A DNA stretch of 64,000 bases, taken from the NCBI RefSeq assembly GCF_003248455.1, contig NZ_QFNM01000003.1, forward strand, positions 62,001 to 126,000, written 5' to 3'. A model generated the notes under the pieces. It did no database searches. It saw nothing but the letters and a program-made list of their open reading frames with translations, and had not been told where the DNA came from. The translations under genes were made by a program, and so were the position numbers. The stretch comes from Brevundimonas sp. Lineage in GTDB: Bacteria > Pseudomonadota > Alphaproteobacteria > Caulobacterales > Caulobacteraceae. Shown piece by piece: positions 58,508 through 64,000 of this stretch; position 1 is the first letter of the stretch; each line of letters begins with the position of its first letter.

Positions 58508-60745
58508 ATGCTTCGCCAAGTCTTTTCGGCCGCCACCGTCAGCGGCGTCGCCCTGTTGAGCGCGGGCTCCGTCTTCGCCCAGACCACCGAGACGACTGCG
58601 GAACCGGCCGGCGTCGACGACATCGTCGTCACCGCCCAGCGTCGCAGCGAGAACATCCGCGACGTGCCCTTCGCCGTGACGGCCCTGACGCCCGAGACGC
58701 TGCAGGACATCTCGGCCGGCGGCGCCGACATCCTGTCGCTGTCGGCTCGCGTGCCCAGCCTGCAGGTCGAAAGCTCCAACGGCCGCTACGCGCCGCGCTT
58801 CTATATTCGCGGCCTGGGCAATGTGGACTTCGACTTCACCGCCTCGCAGCCGGTCTCGGTGGTTCTGGACGATGTCGTGCTGGAAAGCGTCTATCTGAAG
58901 GGCTTTCCCCTGTTCGACGTGCAGCAGCTGGAAGTGCTGCGCGGACCGCAGGGCACGCTGTTCGGCCGCAACACCCCGGCTGGCGTGGTCAAGATCGACA
59001 GCGTCAAGCCGACCGACGATTTCACCGGCTTCGGTTCGCTGACCTATGGCAACCTGGGTTCGACCCGCGCCGAGGCGGCCGTCACCCTGCCGGCGTCCGA
59101 CACGCTTCAGGTGCGCGGCGCCATCCTGTGGAACCACCGCGACGACTGGGTGAACAACGCCTACAACCCATCCTTCGCCAAGGCCGGCGATGACGATCTG
59201 GGCGGTTTCGACGATATCGCGGCCCGCGTCCATGTGGCCTGGCGGCCGACCGATCGGCTGTCGACCCTGCTGACCCTGCAGGCCCGCGACTATGACGGGA
59301 CGGGCACGATGAACCGAGCCAACGTCCTGACCAAGGGCTCCAACAAGCTGAACGGCAACTTCGACCGCGACACCGTCTATTACGACGGCGGCCGCAACAA
59401 CTTCCAGAAGCAGCAGACCACGTCGGAATCGCTGCAGGTCGCCTACGACTTCGGTCCCGCGACCCTGACCGGCATCGTCGGTTCGTATCAGGGCTGGTCG
59501 CAGGGCGACGGCGACATCGACGGCGGCGTGGCCTCGGCCCCAGCGACTGCGCCCTACAAGACGCCGTTCAACTCCGAGACCGGCACCCTGTCCAGCGACC
59601 TGTTGCAGAACACCTATGAGCTGCGCCTGGCGTCGAACGGCGACGGCCGGCTGGGCTGGCAGGTCGGGGCCTTTTATTGGGACGAGCGTATCAACCTGGT
59701 GTCCGGCACCTTCAACGGCACGGGCGCCCCGGCGCCGACGCGGGTGACGGACATCGTGCAGAAGTCGGACTCCTGGTCGGTGTTCGGCCAGGGCAGCTAC
59801 AGCCTCACGGACGCCTTCAAGGTGACGGCGGGCGTCCGCTACACCGACGACAATCGCGACTATCACGGCCGAATCGTTCTGGGGACCGGCGCCGGCGGCA
59901 CGGGGGCCGTTTCGGTCGGCGACGAACAGGTCAGCTGGGACGTGAGCGCCGTCTATGAGGTCAACGACGACATCAACCTGTTCGCGCGTGTGGCCAAGGG
60001 GTATCGCGGCCCGTCGATCCAGGGGCGCAACCTGCCGGTCCTGACCACGGCGGACTCCGAGACCGTCATGTCCTACGAAACCGGCCTGAAGGCGCGGATG
60101 ATGGACGGCCGCGCCCGGTTCAACGCCACGGCCTATGTCTATGAAGTCAGCGACATGCAGTTCACCGCCATCGGCGGCGCCGACAACTCCAACCGCCTGA
60201 TCAACGCCGACAAGGGCGAGGGTTACGGCCTGGAGCTGGACGGAGACCTCTATCTGGGCGCGGGCTTCAGCCTGTCGGCCGGGGCCGCCTGGAACCACAC
60301 CGAGATCAAGGACGGCGATCTGCTGGTGGCCATCTGCGGCGCCAACTGCACCGTCACCGACCCGATCGTCACTGTGGGCGCGACCCGTCGGGCCAATATC
60401 GACGGCAATCCCTTCCCGCAGGCGCCGGAATACACCGCCAATCTGACGGTGAACTATGTCCGCGCGCTGGGGAACGACACCGAGCTGTTCGCCACGACCG
60501 ACTGGGTGCTGCAGAAGGACTTCAACCTGTTCCTCTATGAATCGGTCGAGTTCATGCAGGACACGGCGTTCGAAGGCGGGCTGCGCGCGGGCTGGCGCGA
60601 CCTCAACCGCGGCGTCGAGGCGGCCGCCTATGTCCGCAACATCACCGACGAAGAAAACGTCATCGGCGGGATCGACTTCAACAACCTGACCGCCTTCGTC
60701 AACGAGCCGCGCACCTATGGCGTGCAACTGACGAAGCGGTTCTGA
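58508..60745 (+). CDS. TonB-dependent receptor
   Basis: A 745-residue receptor. Signal peptide MLRQVFSAATVSGVALLSAGSVFAQ, then DDIVVTAQRRSENIRDVPFAVTALTPETLQDISAGGADILSLSARVPSLQVES, FYIRGLGNVDFDFTASQPVSVVLDDVVLESV and FDVQQLEVLRGPQGTLFGRNTPAGVVKIDSVKP. The barrel ends TYGVQLTKRF. AAGGATC precedes the ATG. Pairing with the divergent phosphoesterase suggests uptake of a nucleoside or phosphoester product, as in the 28-36 kb locus. Confidence 0.9.
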   Translation: MLRQVFSAATVSGVALLSAGSVFAQTTETTAEPAGVDDIVVTAQRRSENIRDVPFAVTALTPETLQDISAGGADILSLSARVPSLQVESSNGRYAPRFYIRGLGNVDFDFTASQPVSVVLDDVVLESVYLKGFPLFDVQQLEVLRGPQGTLFGRNTPAGVVKIDSVKPTDDFTGFGSLTYGNLGSTRAEAAVTLPASDTLQVRGAILWNHRDDWVNNAYNPSFAKAGDDDLGGFDDIAARVHVAWRPTDRLSTLLTLQARDYDGTGTMNRANVLTKGSNKLNGNFDRDTVYYDGGRNNFQKQQTTSESLQVAYDFGPATLTGIVGSYQGWSQGDGDIDGGVASAPATAPYKTPFNSETGTLSSDLLQNTYELRLASNGDGRLGWQVGAFYWDERINLVSGTFNGTGAPAPTRVTDIVQKSDSWSVFGQGSYSLTDAFKVTAGVRYTDDNRDYHGRIVLGTGAGGTGAVSVGDEQVSWDVSAVYEVNDDINLFARVAKGYRGPSIQGRNLPVLTTADSETVMSYETGLKARMMDGRARFNATAYVYEVSDMQFTAIGGADNSNRLINADKGEGYGLELDGDLYLGAGFSLSAGAAWNHTEIKDGDLLVAICGANCTVTDPIVTVGATRRANIDGNPFPQAPEYTANLTVNYVRALGNDTELFATTDWVLQKDFNLFLYESVEFMQDTAFEGGLRAGWRDLNRGVEAAAYVRNITDEENVIGGIDFNNLTAFVNEPRTYGVQLTKRF

Positions 60746-60755
60746 TCGCGGCGGT

Positions 60756-60809
60756 CCGGGCGGAGCCGCAGCGGCTTCGTCCGGGCCGGGCGGCGGGAGC
60801 GTTTTTCTT
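60756..60809 (+). terminator. intrinsic terminator after the receptor
   Basis: A 13-bp stem (60756-60768 with 60772-60784; two G-T wobbles, loop CAG) is followed by GC-rich sequence and a TTTTT run at 60802-60806. It starts 11 bases after the receptor stop. Confidence 0.7.
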
Positions 60810-60874
60810 CCGCGGCGACTTCTGAAATCGGCTGATTTCAGACTATTCAGGGCCGGATAATCTGGAGCCCTCGA

Positions 60875-61963
60875 ATGTCCAAGCTTTGCGTCGTCGCCGC
60901 CGGCGGCACTGGCGGCCATATGTTTCCAGCCGAGGCGCTGGCGCGCGAAATGTCGGCGCGCGGCTGGCGCGTCGTTCTGGCGACAGACCGCAGGGGCGAG
61001 CAATACGCCCATGCTTTTCCGGCCGACGAGCGGCTGGCTCTGGATGCGGCCACCGGCGCGGGGCCGCTGGGTCTGGTCAAGGCCGGGGTCGCCATCTTCA
61101 AAGGGGTGATGCAGGCGCGCGCCGCCTTCGAGCGGTTGGGGGCGGACGTGGTGGTGGGGTTCGGCGGCTATCCGTCCGCTCCGGCCCTGGTCGCGGCCGT
61201 GACGGCGCGGCGGCCGACCGTGATCCATGAGCAGAACGCGGTCCTCGGCCGCACCAACCGCATATTGGCCCCCTATGTGAACCAGGTCGCCTCGTCCTTT
61301 CCCACGCTGGAGCGCGCGCCGGCCAAGGTGCAGGGGCGGGCGCACGTCGTCGGTTCGCCCGTCCGCGCCGAAATCCGCGCCCTGTTCGACCGGACCTATA
61401 TCGCGCCGGTCGAGGACGGCCCCATCCATGTGCTGGTGACAGGCGGCAGCCAGGGCGCCCGCATCCTGTCCGAGACCACGCCCCGGGCGCTGGCGGCCCT
61501 GCCCGAGGTCTTGCGCCGCCGTCTGAAAGTGCAGCAGCAGTCCCGGCCTGAAACGCTGGACGCTGCGCGCCAGATCTATCTGGAGGCGGGGATAGAGGCC
61601 GAGGTCGCGCCCTTCTTCCGCGACATGGCCGAGCGGCTGTCCAAGGCCCATCTGGTGGTCGGCCGATCCGGGGCCTCGACCTGCGCCGAACTGGCGGTGG
61701 CGGCCCTGCCGTCGATCCTGGTCCCGCTGAAGATCGCCACCGACGACCACCAGCGCCTGAACGCCAAGGCCCTGACCGACGCGGGTGCGGCCGAGGTGGT
61801 GCTGGAAGACGACCTGACCGTGGAGCGCCTGTCGTCCACCCTGGCCGCCGTCCTGTCCGACCCGGCGCGCCTATCAGCCATGTCCGCCGCCGCCCGCACC
61901 GTCGCCATCCCCGATGCGGCCCGCCGCCTGGCTGACCTGACCGAGGCGACGGCGGGGCGCTGA
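60875..61963 (+). CDS. murG: MurG (UDP-GlcNAc:lipid I N-acetylglucosaminyltransferase)
   Basis: A 362-residue GT28 enzyme that converts lipid I to lipid II on the cytoplasmic face. Motifs: VVAAGGTGGHMFPAEALAREM (phosphate loop), VVVGFGGYPSAPALVAAV, TVIHEQNAVLGRTNRILAPYV, VLVTGGSQGARILSETTPRAL and VVGRSGASTCAELAVAALPSILVPL with the UDP-GlcNAc-binding Glu/Gln region (DDHQRLNAKAL). GGAG precedes the ATG. No other division or cell-wall gene is next to it, unlike the usual dcw cluster, so it is either a relocated sole copy or a paralogue. Confidence 0.9.
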   Translation: MSKLCVVAAGGTGGHMFPAEALAREMSARGWRVVLATDRRGEQYAHAFPADERLALDAATGAGPLGLVKAGVAIFKGVMQARAAFERLGADVVVGFGGYPSAPALVAAVTARRPTVIHEQNAVLGRTNRILAPYVNQVASSFPTLERAPAKVQGRAHVVGSPVRAEIRALFDRTYIAPVEDGPIHVLVTGGSQGARILSETTPRALAALPEVLRRRLKVQQQSRPETLDAARQIYLEAGIEAEVAPFFRDMAERLSKAHLVVGRSGASTCAELAVAALPSILVPLKIATDDHQRLNAKALTDAGAAEVVLEDDLTVERLSSTLAAVLSDPARLSAMSAAARTVAIPDAARRLADLTEATAGR

Positions 61964-62196
61964 GTCCGGTTACTCGCCTTTTCAAGCCGGTCATCGGGTC
62001 GCAGGTCGCCTGCTGCGCGCAGCCGTCACGACGCCGAGGGCGCGCCGCGTCCAGCCTGTGAATTTCGGAGCGATCGGGCGAGGGCGTCTGGGTTTTTCCG
62101 CGTCGCGCGACACTGCGTCATCTTGTCAAATCCGCCCTCGCGCCCCAACTGCAAAGCCTGATCCAAAACCCGGTCCCACCCGCGACAGGAGCCCTG

Positions 62197-63450
62197 ATGC
62201 CCCATGCCGACAGCCTGATCCTCACTCTGGTCGGGGGGTTTGTCCTGGCCTTCGTGTTCGGGATGTTGGCGCATCGGCTCAGGCTGTCGCCCCTGGTGGG
62301 CTATCTTGTCGCGGGCATCGTGGTGGGGCCTTATACGGCCGGCTTCGTGGCCGACACCGAACTGGCGCCGCAACTGGCCGAGATCGGGGTCATCCTGCTG
62401 ATGTTCGGCGTCGGGCTGCACTTCTCGCCCAAGGACCTGATGCAGGTGCGCAAGGTCGCCATTCCCGGCGCCCTGGTGCAGATCGTCGTCGCCACCGTCC
62501 TGGGCTGGGGGCTGGGCCGGTTCGTGCTGGGCCTGGGCGATGTCGAGGCGTTGCTGATGGGGTTCGCCCTGTCCGTCGCCTCCACCGTGGTCCTGCTGCG
62601 CGCGCTGGAGGAGCGCAAACAGGTCAAGGGCGAGATCGGCCGCATCGCCGTGGGCTGGCTGATCGTCGAGGACCTGGTGATCGTCATCGCCCTGGTCATG
62701 CTACCCATGATCCTGGTCCCGGCGGGAAGCCAGGCGGACCTGGCGGCGCTGGGAGCCAATGTCGGCCTGACGCTGGTGAAGGTGGTGCTGTTCGTGGTCG
62801 GCATGCTGGTGGTGGGCGGCAAGGTCATTCCCTGGCTGTTGATCCGCATCGCCCATACCAAGTCGCGCGAACTGTTCACCCTCGGGGTGCTGGCCATCGC
62901 GCTCGGCATCGCCTGGTTGGCCTATTTCCTGTTCCACTCCTTCGCGCTGGGCGCCTTCCTGGCGGGGCTGGTGATGAACGCCTCGCCCCTGGGACACAAT
63001 GCGGCCGAGCGGTCGCTGCCGCTGCGCGACGCTTTCGCCGTCCTGTTCTTCGTCTCGGTGGGGATGCTGTTCGACCCGATGATCCTCGTGCGTCAGCCTT
63101 GGGCGGTGCTGGGCGTTCTTGGCATCGTCATCGTCGGCAAGTCGGTCGCGGCCCTGGTCATCGCCAGGTCTTTCCAACTGGACCGGCCGACCGGCTTCAC
63201 CGTGGCGGCGTCCCTGGCCCAGATCGGCGAGTTCTCCTTCATCCTGGCGGCGCTTGGCGTGTCCCTGGGCGCCATGAGTCGCGAGACCCACGACCTGATC
63301 CTGGCCGCCGCCCTGCTGTCGATCTCGCTCAATCCGTTCGTCTTCCTGTTCACCGACCGGATGGGCGGACGGCCCAAGCCGCCGCCGGCGGGCGCGATCC
63401 GTCCCCCTGCGGCCGACGGGCCGATCACGGATGCGGTCGCCTCGGCCTGA
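62197..63450 (+). CDS. CPA2-family cation:proton antiporter (KefB/YbaL-like)
   Basis: A 417-residue protein with about 12 membrane helices. Family features: LVGYLVAGIVVGPYTAGF, LAEIGVILLMFGVGLHFSPKDLM, GFALSVASTVVLLRAL, GWLIVEDLVIVIALVMLP (the buried Asp pair region) and AVLFFVSVGMLFDP. YbaL/KefB proteins continue with a TrkA-N (RCK) domain; here the protein ends in a short Pro-rich cytoplasmic tail (RPKPPPAGAIRPPAADGP), so nucleotide or glutathione gating is missing. It probably exports K+ or Na+ in exchange for protons. Confidence 0.87.
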   Translation: MPHADSLILTLVGGFVLAFVFGMLAHRLRLSPLVGYLVAGIVVGPYTAGFVADTELAPQLAEIGVILLMFGVGLHFSPKDLMQVRKVAIPGALVQIVVATVLGWGLGRFVLGLGDVEALLMGFALSVASTVVLLRALEERKQVKGEIGRIAVGWLIVEDLVIVIALVMLPMILVPAGSQADLAALGANVGLTLVKVVLFVVGMLVVGGKVIPWLLIRIAHTKSRELFTLGVLAIALGIAWLAYFLFHSFALGAFLAGLVMNASPLGHNAAERSLPLRDAFAVLFFVSVGMLFDPMILVRQPWAVLGVLGIVIVGKSVAALVIARSFQLDRPTGFTVAASLAQIGEFSFILAALGVSLGAMSRETHDLILAAALLSISLNPFVFLFTDRMGGRPKPPPAGAIRPPAADGPITDAVASA

Positions 63451-63490
63451 CCCTCTTTTCGCCGGGGCGCGCCAGGACTATCGTCGGGCA

Positions 63491-63691
63491 ATGGACATGA
63501 CTGCTTCCGACCAGGCCGTTCTTCACTATGGCGACGGCGAGTTCGCGGTGTTGAAGCCGGGCCGCTACGTGCGCTGCGCGGTCACGGACAAGCCGATCCC
63601 GCTGGAGATCCTGCGCTACTGGAGTTCGACCCGCCAGCAGCCCTATTTCGGCCCGGCCGAGTTCATCGCAGCCCTGACGGAAGCGAAGTGA
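63491..63691 (+). CDS. DUF2093 domain-containing protein
   Basis: A 66-residue protein. VLHYGDGEFAVLKPGRYVRCAVTDKPIPLEILRYWSSTRQQPYFGPAEF is the complete DUF2093 domain, found in alphaproteobacteria. It has one Cys and no membrane segment. The stop overlaps the next gene start (GTGA), so the two are translationally coupled. Function unknown. Confidence 0.9.
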   Translation: MDMTASDQAVLHYGDGEFAVLKPGRYVRCAVTDKPIPLEILRYWSSTRQQPYFGPAEFIAALTEAK

Positions 63692-64000
63692 GGGCCACGC
63701 GCCGCGCCCTGCTGGCCGGGGCGGGGGCCGGGCTGGTCGCCGGGCGGCAGGCCTTCGCTCGAGGCGGCGACACGCTGGCCCTGGCTCTGAACGGGGCCTG
63801 GCGTCAGGGCGGCTACGCCTTTGGGCGCACCGCGCCGGGCGCCCTGATCTTCGTCGACGGCGAGGCCCTGACCACCGCCTCGGCCGCCGGCCTGTTCGTG
63901 ATCGGCTTCGACCGCGACGCCGGCGCCAGCGCCCGCATCGAGGCCCGCGCCGGCGGGCGTTCGGCCCGGCGCACTCTGGACATCGCCCCCTTCGCCTTCC
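63688..64000 (+). CDS. M23-family metallopeptidase, N-terminal part (partial)
   Basis: The frame starts at GTG 63688 and runs off the window. The first residues (RATRRALLAGAGAGLVAGRQAFA) are a twin-arginine-like export signal. The following part (LNGAWRQGGYAFGRTAPGALIFVDGEALTTASAAGLFVIGFDRDAGASA) is the N-terminal beta domain of secreted alphaproteobacterial M23 endopeptidases. The catalytic HxxxD/HxH part would lie beyond the window end. Likely role: periplasmic peptidoglycan cleavage or its activation. Confidence 0.7.
   Translation, partial: MRATRRALLAGAGAGLVAGRQAFARGGDTLALALNGAWRQGGYAFGRTAPGALIFVDGEALTTASAAGLFVIGFDRDAGASARIEARAGGRSARRTLDIAPFAF

Noticed and set aside
58499..61750. A 1083-codon open frame on the minus strand
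   Set aside because: It runs antisense through both a clear TonB receptor and murG and has no domain-like composition; it is a shadow of those genes.
1..64000. CRISPR array
   Set aside because: No regularly spaced 24-40 base repeats and no cas gene were seen in any part of the window.

Overview
The window is high-GC alphaproteobacterial DNA. It looks like a Caulobacteraceae genome, most likely Brevundimonas or a close relative. The reasons are the number of TonB-dependent receptors (seven in about 40 kb, several of the long Caulobacter/Xanthomonas type), FecI/FecR-type regulatory modules, an OpgH glucosyltransferase, and small alphaproteobacterial families (DUF2093, DUF3489, DUF2924). The assignment rests on family knowledge, not on a database search.

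Layout. 1-8.5 kb is ordinary chromosome, almost all on the minus strand: a short-chain dehydrogenase, opgH with an acyltransferase/DUF998 fusion upstream, a higBA toxin-antitoxin pair, a 2-oxoadipate dioxygenase/decarboxylase (hglS type) and msrA. At 8.62 kb lies tRNA-Ser(GGA), followed at once by a tyrosine integrase and a decayed prophage or integrative element (about 8.7-17.25 kb). The element carries an SRAP (YedK-like) protein, an MqsRA-like DUF4258/HTH pair with a predicted leaderless promoter, a lysis cassette (endolysin, Rz, overlapping Rz1), a tape-measure fragment and truncated DUF3489/DUF2924 genes. It ends abruptly inside the last 77 codons of an MFS aromatic-acid transporter, followed by an alginate-export-type outer-membrane porin.

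An intact IS6-family element (19.46-20.27 kb) sits beside an older remnant of the same family and truncates an Lrp/AsnC gene. Two further remnants of that family lie at 41.1-41.3 kb and 56.4-56.56 kb, the latter next to a truncated old-yellow-enzyme gene. The accessory block between 20 and 57 kb therefore appears to have been shaped by repeated IS6-family events.

20.7-37.8 kb is one long minus-strand array. A double-TetR regulator is followed by a TonB receptor, a metallophosphoesterase, a Tat-exported PhoD phosphatase, a class A acid phosphatase lipoprotein, a phospholipase C-like/acid phosphatase fusion, a second receptor, an ECF sigma factor, FecR and an STN-domain receptor. It reads as a locus for cleaving and importing organophosphates, similar in plan to a polysaccharide-utilisation locus.

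38-52 kb holds a further receptor, a secreted CocE/NonD hydrolase, and an STN receptor divergent from a sigma/FecR/FAD-amine-oxidase/multicopper-oxidase/secreted-RidA operon. I infer a cell-surface signalled, oxidative amine (or amino-compound) catabolic system. 52-56 kb holds a LysR regulator divergent from a siderophore receptor plus its binding protein, with a Fur-box-like site between them. 56.9-60.7 kb is a divergent metallophosphoesterase/receptor pair. The window closes with core-type genes: a MurG, a KefB/YbaL-type antiporter, DUF2093 and the start of an M23 peptidase.
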